Notes under the pieces: generated by a model
The model's input: only the letters and a program-made list of their open reading frames with translations
What the model was told of the DNA's origin: nothing
Database searches by the model: none
Position numbers and translations under genes: made by a program
NCBI RefSeq assembly: GCF_051201625.1
Contig: NZ_CP179203.1
Location: 4,030,001-4,094,000, forward strand
Length of the DNA: 64,000 nt
Direction of reading: 5' to 3'
DNA from: Shimia sp051201625
GTDB lineage: Bacteria; Pseudomonadota; Alphaproteobacteria; Rhodobacterales; Rhodobacteraceae
Shown here: positions 1 to 7,746 of the stretch, one piece after another
Position numbering within the stretch: position 1 is the first letter of the stretch
Layout of the letters: each line of letters begins with the position of its first letter

Positions 1-43
1 GGGCGTCACGCAACCAGTGGTTGGGGGCGGGAATCACGTCCGG

Positions 44-238
44 TCAGAACCGGGCGGAATTATAGTATGCACGGGTGTGTGCGGTGTCCTGCATAGTAGT
101 GCTGGATAGATCAACCGCCTGTGCTTCGCTCATTTGCGGTGCCATTACGACAACGGCTGCGGCAGCAGGCGCTGCAGCCGAGGCGATTTTCAGAAAATCA
201 CGCCGCGAATGCTCAATGTTTTCGTCTGTTTTACTCAT
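44..238 (-). CDS. Formate dehydrogenase region Tat-signal small protein
   Basis: A 64-residue protein dominated by a twin-arginine signal: SRRDFLKIASAAAP near residues 12-25, followed by an alanine-rich hydrophobic stretch and a short tail. Small proteins of this kind ('formate dehydrogenase region TAT target') sit between the torD-type chaperone and the catalytic fdh subunits in many proteobacteria. The start at 238 is chosen over an upstream in-frame start because a strong GGAGGAAG ribosome site lies just before it. It is the last gene of the minus-strand block torD-DUF3306-DUF3305 that is visible here; the catalytic subunit is expected to the left of the window. Its exact role is unknown; the signal suggests Tat export, perhaps with the enzyme. 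Confidence 0.8.
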   Translation of the reverse strand: MSKTDENIEHSRRDFLKIASAAAPAAAAVVVMAPQMSEAQAVDLSSTTMQDTAHTRAYYNSARF

Positions 239-290
239 CGCTTCCTCCTTTTTTGGCCGATCGGGGTCCGGCAGTTTCGTAGTTTGGCGT

Positions 291-899
291 TTAACCCGCC
301 CCCATGCGAAACGCTTGGATTTCAATCTCTAAGAATGCCTTGCCAACAGTACCGACAGGTGCATAAAAAACAGAATTCTGCGCGCCTTCAAGATCTGAGA
401 AAAAATGCTCAGCCCATGGCGCGAGATGTTTGAAGAAAAAATCTTTTTGTTTGGGTAGCTCTACGGGTTCACCGAACCGGCCTCGGATCATGCCTGCCAT
501 CATTTCAAGCAGTGAAGCAATATTATCTTCCGGTTCGTAAACGTTTGGAGCGCGCGTGATGCGCAGCGCCGCCATATCGCCACGCAGGATAGCCAAGGGT
601 TTTTCATTCAAAAACCCGGTCAAGTAATAGCTGGCGTAGGGCATCAACTCACCTCGCGCAAGGCCAATGAACAAGGCATTAAACTCACGTTCAGCTGTCT
701 TTGTATTGATCGCTCTACCAACACGCGAAAGCGTTGAAACGGCTCGCCCTAGGTCACTGTCATCTCCAGTAAGGTTCGACGCACGAGAAAGCAGGTTTTC
801 ATCAGGTGGACCAGACAGCAGAGCCGAAAGGAAATCGTAAAGATCTGCACGCAATGCGTCTTCTTCCGCGATCTGCATATCCACAACTGCATCATTCAT
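291..899 (-). CDS. TorD/DmsD-family molecular chaperone for formate dehydrogenase
   Basis: A 202-residue all-helical protein with the N-terminal LRADLYDFLSALLSGPP and the central Y..YYLTGFLNEKPLA pattern of the TorD/DmsD redox-enzyme chaperone family, whose members bind the Tat signal of a molybdenum or tungsten enzyme and aid cofactor insertion. The family usually has about 200 residues, matching this length. The start codon overlaps the stop of the upstream DUF3306 gene by four bases (ATGA), so the two are translationally coupled. The client is inferred to be the formate dehydrogenase whose accessory genes surround it. A more general Tat chaperone is possible but less likely in this setting. 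Confidence 0.87.
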   Translation of the reverse strand: MNDAVVDMQIAEEDALRADLYDFLSALLSGPPDENLLSRASNLTGDDSDLGRAVSTLSRVGRAINTKTAEREFNALFIGLARGELMPYASYYLTGFLNEKPLAILRGDMAALRITRAPNVYEPEDNIASLLEMMAGMIRGRFGEPVELPKQKDFFFKHLAPWAEHFFSDLEGAQNSVFYAPVGTVGKAFLEIEIQAFRMGAG

Positions 900-1567
900 G
901 TTTTTTCTTTCAGGTTTGTTCTTTGACCTTCATCGAACGAAAAACGCATTCGGCGACTTGGCACTGAGGCCGGTTCGGGTTCAACAGCCATGCAAACAGA
1001 AGACGAGGTCGGGATTGGCTGAGCAGAGGTGACACTTTCTTCCGCCTGCGGTTCTTCCGACATGCAATCGACAACCTCAGCGAGAGACGGAGTGTTTTCC
1101 ACAAGAGCCTGATCGTCATCATCAGAAACTTTGTTCTCGGCTTCTTCAGCCTGCCGGGCCATCTCCTCTAAATGTTTAAGCATGCCTTTTCCGACCTGAT
1201 AAGTGGTCTGCATACCTTCGATTACCACAGCGCTATCCGTGTAGTCCTCTCCGTAATCGACCAAATTATCGACATTTGCTAAAATCGGGTTTGACAGCCA
1301 GAGTTTACGCAGGGCTCGGCGACGAATGCGTTCAGGCACGGCCTTTGCTAGGAAAACCGAAAAATCGTCGCCCTGCTCCAACGTGTCTGGGTCAGGCAAA
1401 TCGAGTTCAGCAAGAATGGCAGAGTCATCTTTATCTTCAAGCGCTGCGTGTGTCTCCGCTAACTCCGACTGTTCAGCTTCTCGTAATTCATGTTCCATCT
1501 CCGCCGCCACAGCGGCTTTTCGACGGCCCCAAAAATCGTCAGCACCTTGCGTGTTAGACCGAGTCAA
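896..1567 (-). CDS. DUF3306 domain protein of the formate dehydrogenase locus
   Basis: A 223-residue acidic protein. The N-terminus DDFWGRRKAAVAAE, followed by a charged stretch and then LRKLWLSNPILANVDNLVDYGEDYTD (seen in pieces around residues 85-115), is typical of DUF3306 proteins. The C-terminal third is low-complexity and rich in Glu, Ser and Pro, ending in SFDEGQRTNLKEK. No catalytic motif or membrane segment is visible. It overlaps DUF3305 upstream and torD downstream by four bases each, so it belongs to the same operon. DUF3305/3306 pairs are found almost only beside formate dehydrogenases; their biochemical role is not established. Confidence 0.85.
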   Translation of the reverse strand: MTRSNTQGADDFWGRRKAAVAAEMEHELREAEQSELAETHAALEDKDDSAILAELDLPDPDTLEQGDDFSVFLAKAVPERIRRRALRKLWLSNPILANVDNLVDYGEDYTDSAVVIEGMQTTYQVGKGMLKHLEEMARQAEEAENKVSDDDDQALVENTPSLAEVVDCMSEEPQAEESVTSAQPIPTSSSVCMAVEPEPASVPSRRMRFSFDEGQRTNLKEKT

Positions 1568-2121
1568 TTGAGCCTCCCACGACGAGGCGCGCGATAAACG
1601 TCAGTGAGTTGCGAAATACGCGGATCTCCCCGCCCTTCTTCAACAAGATCAATCCGCTTTTTATCACGGCGCCTTTTCACGAAAACCTCATCCTCATGGT
1701 ACTCTTCAACGAAATCGCGTATCAGAGCGACTAGACCCTCGGGCATTGGAACAAGCTCCACGATCTCTTCGCCACTATCTGCATAATCTTGAAATTCGTA
1801 AGGTGATGCTGTTGCCAGCAGAACCTCATAGGGCGCTGTTTCATCAGAGCCGATACGCTCCCTGAGGATGACCCCAACTGAGGGAATGCGGGCCGAAAGC
1901 CCGTTAAGATACGCTTCAGTGTCAGTGCGCCACAAATTTAACGGAACCGTTGCTGCATGGTATTCGATTGCGTCACCCTCTGACCTCAATACTTGCCAGT
2001 CCGCTTGCGCAGCACCGGGAAGGACGCCAACGGCCTGCCAGCACCAATCCACCCACCTACTCACCGAAGGTGTTCGACGGATGACGATTCCCAAAGGCAA
2101 AGTGACCGACGCTTGACGCAT
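1564..2121 (-). CDS. DUF3305 domain protein of the formate dehydrogenase locus
   Basis: A 185-residue soluble protein with the DUF3305 signature: a beta-strand start VTLPLGIVIRRTPSVSRW, then WCWQAVGVLPGA and the Y.LNGLSARIPSVGVILR stretch, ending in a basic tail that includes RRRDKKRIDLV and a RAPRRGRLN terminus. An in-frame upstream ATG exists, but the start at 2121 is preferred because GGGAGGAG lies about ten bases before it. First gene of the minus-strand accessory operon; it overlaps DUF3306 by four bases. Function is not known beyond the strong association with formate dehydrogenase. Confidence 0.85.
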   Translation of the reverse strand: MRQASVTLPLGIVIRRTPSVSRWVDWCWQAVGVLPGAAQADWQVLRSEGDAIEYHAATVPLNLWRTDTEAYLNGLSARIPSVGVILRERIGSDETAPYEVLLATASPYEFQDYADSGEEIVELVPMPEGLVALIRDFVEEYHEDEVFVKRRRDKKRIDLVEEGRGDPRISQLTDVYRAPRRGRLN

Positions 2122-2453
2122 GGACTTTGCTTCTCCTCCCGTTTTTCCCGTTTCAGTTGAGACTGAAATCATTCGTTTCTTCATGATCGGCCGAATTTCT
2201 CATTTTGCCAAAGGAATTCGTACAGCATTTGCAAATAGCACCAAAAACTGGACAATTTGATCCAATCTTAACGGCAGATTCATGACTATTGGTCAGAATG
2301 TCCACATAAAGGGTATCTGTTGCAAATGGTTGCGGAACGACGGTTGCCAATTTAACGAATCGCTGTATCTCGCAGGGGTTTACGTACGCTGAGTTTTCTG
2401 CCTTTCTGAAGCGTGTAAGTAACTGGTGTAATTCGCCAGTAGCGGGGAAAAAT
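2122..2453. promoter_or_regulatory. Divergent intergenic region between the two fdh accessory blocks
   Basis: A 332-base gap between the minus-strand DUF3305 operon and the plus-strand ferredoxin gene. It must hold both promoters. A short inverted repeat, ACTGG and CCAGT separated by nine bases, lies just before the plus-strand gene at about 2420-2440. I see no convincing -35/-10 pair and no match to the GCA-N6-TGC element of the box island. Confidence 0.5.
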
Positions 2454-4418
2454 ATGTCTAAGTCTCTGATATTATGCGATTGTTCTAAAAGTTCAAAGCT
2501 GAACACTGAAGCGTTAGAAGCTTCGGGGAAAGTCGCATGTTCCAAAGTGCATTCGGGCCTCTGTACCTTTGAGAGCGACGCTGCAAAAAATGCAATTGCG
2601 ACCGGAAACTCGGTGATTGGCTGCCAACAGGAACGTGCCTTTTTTACCGAGTTAGCTGCCGATTTGGAGGTACCCGAACCATGTTTTGTGGATCTGCGAG
2701 ATCGAGCCGGGTGGTCAGAACAAGCATCAACAGCAGGGCCAAAAATGGCAGCATTGCTAGCAGATGCCTTGAGAGAATCACCCCCCACAAAAACTTTTGA
2801 CATCGTTTCAGAAGGGATTTGCCTTGTGCTGGGAGAGAACTCCCTTGCACTGACAGCGGCAGCGCAATTAGCCTCATTTCTAAGCATAACCGTATTACTC
2901 GAGTCCGCTACAGATTTACCTCTCGATCGCAGTTTTGACGCGATTGTCGGGCAACTTAAATCCGCCACAGGCGCATTAGGGAACTTCGACGTAAGAATAG
3001 ATCAATTGCAGCAGATTAAGCCAGGTGGCCGTAGCGCTTTGGGGTTGGCTGAACCGCGAAACGGCGCCAAGACCAACTGTGACATTATTTTAGATCTGCG
3101 CCGCACGGCGCCTTTATTCCCTGCACACAAGAAACGGGAGGGATATTTGCGCGCTGACCCAAAGGACCCGGCGGCAGTTCATGAGGCAATTTTGCAGGCT
3201 TCTCACCTCGTGGGCACTTTTGAAAAGCCACTTTATCTATCCCTAGACCCAACCATGTGCGCTCACTCCCGTGCAGAGCAAATTGGTTGCAGCAAGTGCC
3301 TGAATATTTGTCCAACATCTGCAATTAAACCTGCGGGAGATCATGTAGATATTGATCCAAATATTTGTGCCGGTTGTGGTTCATGCGCGACTTTGTGCCC
3401 ATCAGGTGCAATCAGCTATGATGACCCAGCAGTCGATTTCCTGTTTAAAAGAATTGCCGGAATGGCCGAGGCCTATCTTGAGGCAGGTGGAGACCAACCA
3501 CGACTTTTGGTGCATGACCGAGACTACGGCGCAGAAATCATCGCCCTGTCAGCGCGATTTGACCGAGGTTTGCCTGCCGATGTAATCCCAATGGATCTGG
3601 AACAAGTATCGGGCTTTGGCCATGCCGAGATGCTGACAGCTCTAGCCACAGGCTTTGCGGCGGTCGATATTTTAGTTTCACCAAAAACAGAAAAAGACGC
3701 CCTTGATCCGGAATTGAAGTTGGCGCAAGCACTCACTGGCAAACCGCAACGCCTTCGCTTGATTGAACCAATAGATCCGTCCGACCTTTGCACCACACTG
3801 TACGAAACAAAGAGCGAAGACCTAGAACATGTTACGCCGATACTGCCACTGGGCACCCGCCGTCAAGTTACCAGGCTGGCCGTTAAGGCACTCCAGCCTC
3901 AATTAAAGGAACCTATTCCTTTGCCTGGGGATGCACCTTACGGCGCGATACTGATTGACACAGAGGCTTGTACATTATGTTTATCTTGCGCCTCCCTTTG
4001 TCCTGCCGGGGCATTGGGTGACAACCCAGACATGCCTCAATTGCGGTTTCAGGAAGACGCCTGTTTACAATGTGGCTTATGTGCCAATGTTTGCCCAGAA
4101 AAAGCAATCAGATTGCAACCACAGTTTGACACATCTGAGGCGGTTTTTTCGCAGCGGGTGATCCACGAGGAAGACCCGTTTGAATGCGTCGAGTGTGGAC
4201 AGCCTTTCGGTGTGAAGTCCACTGTCGAGCATATAATCGAAAAACTAGCGGGCAAGCATGCTATGTTTGATACAAGTGATGCTACACGCATGATTAAAAT
4301 GTGTGACAATTGCAGGGTTAACGCCCAGTTTCATTCAGAAAAAAATCCTTTTGCAAGTAATGAAAAGCCTCGAGTGCGGACAACCGAAGATTATTTATCA
4401 AAACGACGGGATCACTGA
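2454..4418 (+). CDS. Multi-cluster 4Fe-4S ferredoxin-type protein of the formate dehydrogenase locus
   Basis: A 654-residue soluble iron-sulfur protein. Two tandem cysteine-rich modules are visible: CSKCLNICP near residue 280 and CAGCGSCATLCP near 305, then CTLCLSCASLCP near 504 and CLQCGLCANVCP near 536. This is enough for four 4Fe-4S clusters arranged as two dicluster domains. A C-terminal CVECGQPFG (about 578) and CDNCR (about 617) could bind an extra metal. The N-terminal 200 residues resemble the cysteine-containing region of heterodisulfide-reductase-like proteins (CDCSKSSKL) but carry no clear nucleotide-binding motif. Such genes are regularly divergent from DUF3305/DUF3306. I infer electron transfer for the formate dehydrogenase. 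The 3' end overlaps the convergent cytochrome gene by seven bases. Confidence 0.83.
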   Translation: MSKSLILCDCSKSSKLNTEALEASGKVACSKVHSGLCTFESDAAKNAIATGNSVIGCQQERAFFTELAADLEVPEPCFVDLRDRAGWSEQASTAGPKMAALLADALRESPPTKTFDIVSEGICLVLGENSLALTAAAQLASFLSITVLLESATDLPLDRSFDAIVGQLKSATGALGNFDVRIDQLQQIKPGGRSALGLAEPRNGAKTNCDIILDLRRTAPLFPAHKKREGYLRADPKDPAAVHEAILQASHLVGTFEKPLYLSLDPTMCAHSRAEQIGCSKCLNICPTSAIKPAGDHVDIDPNICAGCGSCATLCPSGAISYDDPAVDFLFKRIAGMAEAYLEAGGDQPRLLVHDRDYGAEIIALSARFDRGLPADVIPMDLEQVSGFGHAEMLTALATGFAAVDILVSPKTEKDALDPELKLAQALTGKPQRLRLIEPIDPSDLCTTLYETKSEDLEHVTPILPLGTRRQVTRLAVKALQPQLKEPIPLPGDAPYGAILIDTEACTLCLSCASLCPAGALGDNPDMPQLRFQEDACLQCGLCANVCPEKAIRLQPQFDTSEAVFSQRVIHEEDPFECVECGQPFGVKSTVEHIIEKLAGKHAMFDTSDATRMIKMCDNCRVNAQFHSEKNPFASNEKPRVRTTEDYLSKRRDH

Positions 4419-5185
4419 TGCTGGATAGGGGCTCCCAGATTGGCCGGCGCCATTGCTGCAACAAAAGCAACGATATCTTCCAGTTCATTAAGTGTAACCT
4501 TAATCGGAACAATTGGTGGTGGACGCGCGGCGTCAAACGGCAGAGTGACATCCAGAACGATGGTGAAAGATGGGTGTGGGTTCAAAATATAAAAAGTCTC
4601 GAACTTTTCCTGCCAACCGGTAAGAGCCCGAAGCACGGCGAAAGATGGCGTCGAACCAATTCCGTTCATCCGATTAACTTCACCCACGACATGGCAGCGA
4701 CCACAGGCCCGCAAAGACGCTTCCCGTCCTCGCGCAACATTACCCGCCAACGAAACCTGTGGCGTTGCGACCAGCACTTCGGTGGCTTTAGAGTAAGGTG
4801 GCTTCCCGTCGATTTTGAAGCTCAGCACTGTTCTCAGACCGATGTCAGAGCGCAGCCAATCAGCAAATTTCCTAGCCTGCGGGTTGCTGTCTTGCCAAGC
4901 CAGACGGTAAGTAACCGCGTCTTTGGAAAAAATGTCTACTGCGCCTTCTTGAGCCAGCACAACGTCGGCTTTGGTGTTCGGCGCAGTTACGTTAACGCGC
5001 ACTCCATGTTTCAGTTTAAACCTTGGAAGCAAAAAAGTCAGAAACCCATTTTCCTGCATTTCCTGAGGAGCAGAAATAGTTATCGTTCTTTCCTGTGCAT
5101 GCCCCTCAATGGCAATCATCGAGATGGAGGCTATAAGGTAAATTACCGGCCACATACAGCTGTGGAATTTGCACGAGAAATACAT
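4412..5185 (-). CDS. Periplasmic cytochrome c with N-terminal tungstate-binder-like domain
   Basis: A 257-residue exported protein. Residues 11-30 form a signal peptide (WPVIYLIASISMIAIEGHA). Residues 34-130 read like a shortened TupA-type solute-binding domain: ITISAPQEMQENGFL and FKLKHGVRVNV match the first lobe of TupA, and ADWLRSDIGLRTVLSFKIDG matches the closing helices of the same family, with the middle missing. Residues 147-250 are a class I-like cytochrome c domain with one haem site, CGRCH at 161-165. No obvious downstream methionine ligand is seen apart from one very near the C-terminus. It lies convergent to the ferredoxin gene inside the fdh/tungstate region. I infer an electron acceptor or donor for periplasmic formate oxidation; a start at residue 11 is also possible. 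Confidence 0.75.
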   Translation of the reverse strand: MYFSCKFHSCMWPVIYLIASISMIAIEGHAQERTITISAPQEMQENGFLTFLLPRFKLKHGVRVNVTAPNTKADVVLAQEGAVDIFSKDAVTYRLAWQDSNPQARKFADWLRSDIGLRTVLSFKIDGKPPYSKATEVLVATPQVSLAGNVARGREASLRACGRCHVVGEVNRMNGIGSTPSFAVLRALTGWQEKFETFYILNPHPSFTIVLDVTLPFDAARPPPIVPIKVTLNELEDIVAFVAAMAPANLGAPIQHQ

Positions 5186-5273
5186 CCTCTTACCCTAGGC
5201 AAGAGAATCAAGAGCCGTCAAGGCGAGGCTTTTGGGAATAAAACAGAGATTGATATCAAGTGAGGACAGCCAA

Positions 5274-5474
5274 ATGAGCGAAGAATTTAACATGACAATG
5301 CGCAAATTCCTCAAGCAGGTAGGAGTAACATCACAACAAGCCATTGAAGACGCAATGCGTGCAGCCGGAGCAGAGACAACCGTCGGGAAGACTTTTGAGG
5401 CCAAGGTCGTGCTGACCATTGACGGACTAGATGTCGAGCACGTGTTAACAGGCAAAATCGCGGGGCGTTCATGA
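5274..5474 (+). CDS. DUF6494 family small protein
   Basis: A 66-residue protein beginning MSEEFNMTMRKFLKQVGVTS, which matches the conserved opening of DUF6494 proteins. It is a compact soluble protein with a helix (FLKQVGVTSQQAIEDAMRAAG) followed by two beta strands around ALTIDGL-like sequence and a C-terminal Arg-Ser. The start at 5274 is chosen because TGAGGA lies about ten bases before it; an upstream in-frame start has poorer support. The stop TGA is immediately followed by the ATG of the Mrp gene, so the genes are co-translated. Function unknown; the context suggests a part in metal-cofactor assembly. Confidence 0.8.
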   Translation: MSEEFNMTMRKFLKQVGVTSQQAIEDAMRAAGAETTVGKTFEAKVVLTIDGLDVEHVLTGKIAGRS

Positions 5475-6539
5475 ATGGCATCTCGTAAAGAAGTTCTCGA
5501 AATTCTGAAAGGACTGGTTGATCCGGCGTCTGGCAACGATCTTGTTGCAAGCGGTATGGTTCGAGCACTAAATATCGACGACGGTGCGGTACGCTTTGTG
5601 CTTGAAATTGACCCCACTCGCGCTGCTGCATTTGAACCCTTGAAGGTCGAAGCCGAAAAGCGGATCGGCGCATTGGAAGGTATCGCAAATGTCTCTGTTG
5701 TGATGACAGCGCACTCGTCACCTTCGGCACCACCCGACTTAAAACCTTCCCGTTCAGCGGAGCAACAAGGACCAGAGAAGATACCGGGCATTGATCGAAT
5801 TATTGCAGTGGCGTCAGGAAAGGGCGGCGTCGGAAAGTCGACCGTTTCGGCCAATTTGGCCGCAGCACTAGCTGCTGAAGGGCGCCGAGTGGGACTGCTA
5901 GACGCTGATGTTTACGGGCCTTCTCAACCACGAATGTTGGGCGTTAGCGGGCGCCCTTCAAGCCCTGATGGAAAAACTATATTGCCGATGCGGAACCACG
6001 GTGTGACGATGATGTCAATCGGCCTGATGACCCGTGAAGAGGAAGCGGTGGTTTGGCGTGGCCCGATGCTAATGGGGGCCCTGCAACAAATGTTAAACCA
6101 AGTTCAATGGGGCGCGCTCGATGTGCTTCTTGTGGACTTACCGCCGGGAACAGGCGATGTGCAAATGACGTTAGCCCAAAAGGCCGAGCTTAACGGAGCA
6201 ATTATTGTTTCAACCCCGCAAGATATCGCTTTGCTGGATGCTCGTAAGGGTATCGACATGTTCAAAAAACTCGGCACACCAATTATCGGAATGATCGAAA
6301 ACATGAGTACGCATGTTTGTTCAAGTTGTGGACATGAAGAAAATATCTTTGGGCATGGTGGCGTCATCGCTGAAGCGAACAAGCTCTCCGTGCCACTATT
6401 AGCTGAAATTCCACTTTCGATAAACATCCGGGTCGCAGCGGACGGTGGTGCCCCAGTAGTTGTATCCGACCCTTCCTCAGCACAGGCGCAGGCGTTTCGG
6501 ACACTCGCGAAAGAGCTGATCGAGCGAGGGGCTGCATGA
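5475..6539 (+). CDS. Mrp/NBP35-family P-loop ATPase, iron-sulfur cluster carrier (ApbC-like)
   Basis: A 354-residue cytoplasmic ATPase. An N-terminal MIP18/DUF59-like domain (residues 1-85) precedes the deviant Walker A motif ASGKGGVGKST at about 112-122. LLVDLPPGTGDVQ near 218 is the switch/Walker B region, and a metal-binding CSSC occurs near 282-285 in THVCSSCGHEENIFG, as in Mrp/ApbC carriers that deliver 4Fe-4S clusters to apoproteins. It starts directly after the DUF6494 stop codon and its own stop overlaps the next start by four bases. Given the neighbouring Fe-S rich formate dehydrogenase proteins, I infer a role in loading clusters into that enzyme system, although general housekeeping delivery is equally possible. 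Confidence 0.92.
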   Translation: MASRKEVLEILKGLVDPASGNDLVASGMVRALNIDDGAVRFVLEIDPTRAAAFEPLKVEAEKRIGALEGIANVSVVMTAHSSPSAPPDLKPSRSAEQQGPEKIPGIDRIIAVASGKGGVGKSTVSANLAAALAAEGRRVGLLDADVYGPSQPRMLGVSGRPSSPDGKTILPMRNHGVTMMSIGLMTREEEAVVWRGPMLMGALQQMLNQVQWGALDVLLVDLPPGTGDVQMTLAQKAELNGAIIVSTPQDIALLDARKGIDMFKKLGTPIIGMIENMSTHVCSSCGHEENIFGHGGVIAEANKLSVPLLAEIPLSINIRVAADGGAPVVVSDPSSAQAQAFRTLAKELIERGAA

Positions 6540-7261
6540 CCGAAAAACCACATTTTCCACCATTATTTGAAGGGTTGGCACTGACCGGTTTGGTGGACCC
6601 GTTTGAGCGTGCGCAGGCGCAGGCAATTATTGGCTGCAACGCAGGTTTAGTAGCCTACAACATAGCTGCGGATCGATTGCGCGCAGCAATTGTTTTCGCT
6701 CCCGAGGTGCCGCTGCACGAAGCCATGCCAATATTGATTGCCTGCGGTATTGGGTTCCAAAACGCACTCGGAGCGCTGGCCCCACCGGAGGTGGCTGTCC
6801 ATTTGGGTTGGCCGGGCGAGATTTACCTGAATGGAGCGGAATGTGGTAAGCTGCGCATCGCAGCAGCCAGCAACGATGATAACACCACACCAGATTGGAT
6901 AATCGTCGGCCTTGATGTACCGTTAATCCCGGCGAACCCAGACATGCCGGGTTTTAACCCAAACCAAACATGCCTTTACGAAGAGGGTTGCATCGAAGTG
7001 GCTCCTGAAGATCTGCTCAGCGCCTGGATGCGACACACGTTGGTGTGGATTAACAGAATGGAAGACGACGGAATGAAACCTTTAAACGCAGAATGGCGTG
7101 GTTTGGCAAAAAACCTCGGTGAAAATGTGGTTTGGTCGCTGCAAAATGTGGAAGAGAAAGGACTTTTTGTCGGAACTGACGAAGTGTTTGGAGCGTTACT
7201 ACGGCAAGGAGAAGATACTAAATTGGTTCCAATGAGCCGTCTGTTGGAGCAGGGAGAGTAA
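6536..7261 (+). CDS. Biotin/lipoate protein ligase-like protein (DUF4444)
   Basis: A 241-residue protein related to the biotin/lipoate ligase fold: FPPLFEGLALTGLVDPFERAQAQA at the start, and the central LGWPGEIYLNGAECGKLRIAAA corresponds to the region of BirA/LplA where WPNDI and GKL.GIL motifs occur. The catalytic GRG motif of true biotin ligases is not present in its normal form, so ligase activity is uncertain. The C-terminal 70 residues (LNAEWRGLAKNLGENV and a GTDEVFGALLRQG-type beta segment) correspond to DUF4444. It overlaps mrp by four bases and is followed by the DUF6505 gene after two bases, so it is part of one operon. Confidence 0.8.
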   Translation: MTEKPHFPPLFEGLALTGLVDPFERAQAQAIIGCNAGLVAYNIAADRLRAAIVFAPEVPLHEAMPILIACGIGFQNALGALAPPEVAVHLGWPGEIYLNGAECGKLRIAAASNDDNTTPDWIIVGLDVPLIPANPDMPGFNPNQTCLYEEGCIEVAPEDLLSAWMRHTLVWINRMEDDGMKPLNAEWRGLAKNLGENVVWSLQNVEEKGLFVGTDEVFGALLRQGEDTKLVPMSRLLEQGE

Positions 7262-7263
7262 CG

Positions 7264-7740
7264 ATGTTGTTGGCGAGGGCAATCCACTTTGATGAAAGCG
7301 ACCAACGTGTCTTTTTCAATGCAGCACGAACCGGAGAATGGGCTATAAGTGGCGGATTTGAGTTTTCAAATTGGTCAGATGCGGATCTAGTTGGAAAAGC
7401 ACGTCAAGCTTTTTCCAATGGTTGGCTGGGAGCGGAAACATTCGGACGCGTTACCTTCGTTGCTGTCACCCCCATTGAAACTTCAGAAATGGATACCTTG
7501 GTGCAGGTCATCGCGCAACATTTTGTCGAAGTTTACGGTGCACCATCAATCGAAGCGGCGTTACCAGTAGCGAAGGAAGAACTGAGGCATATGTCAGATC
7601 TGTGTCAAGAACACGACCCAAACACGGTGCTGACTGTAACGCGCGAATTAAGCGATTCTGGAGTGAGAGAACAGTTCAGATCAATTCAACCCGCAGATGC
7701 CGAATTGGAACAATTCGCAGTTCACGCTACACCTGACTGA
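7264..7740 (+). CDS. DUF6505 family protein
   Basis: A 158-residue soluble protein starting MLLARAIHFDESDQRVFFNAA with W-containing mid-section (GGFEFSNWSDADLVGKARQAFSNGWLG in pieces), consistent with DUF6505. No cysteine cluster, signal or membrane segment is visible. It begins two bases after the stop of the DUF4444 gene and closes the plus-strand operon DUF6494-mrp-DUF4444-DUF6505. The 3' end is convergent with tupA six bases away. Function is unknown; its constant neighbours suggest a shared, unrecognised process with the Mrp carrier. Confidence 0.75.
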   Translation: MLLARAIHFDESDQRVFFNAARTGEWAISGGFEFSNWSDADLVGKARQAFSNGWLGAETFGRVTFVAVTPIETSEMDTLVQVIAQHFVEVYGAPSIEAALPVAKEELRHMSDLCQEHDPNTVLTVTRELSDSGVREQFRSIQPADAELEQFAVHATPD

Positions 7741-7746
7741 TAGGCG

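Noticed and set aside
1..43. Possible GTG start of a minus-strand gene at the left edge
   Set aside because: Only about a dozen codons are visible and the ribosome site is poor; cannot be supported.
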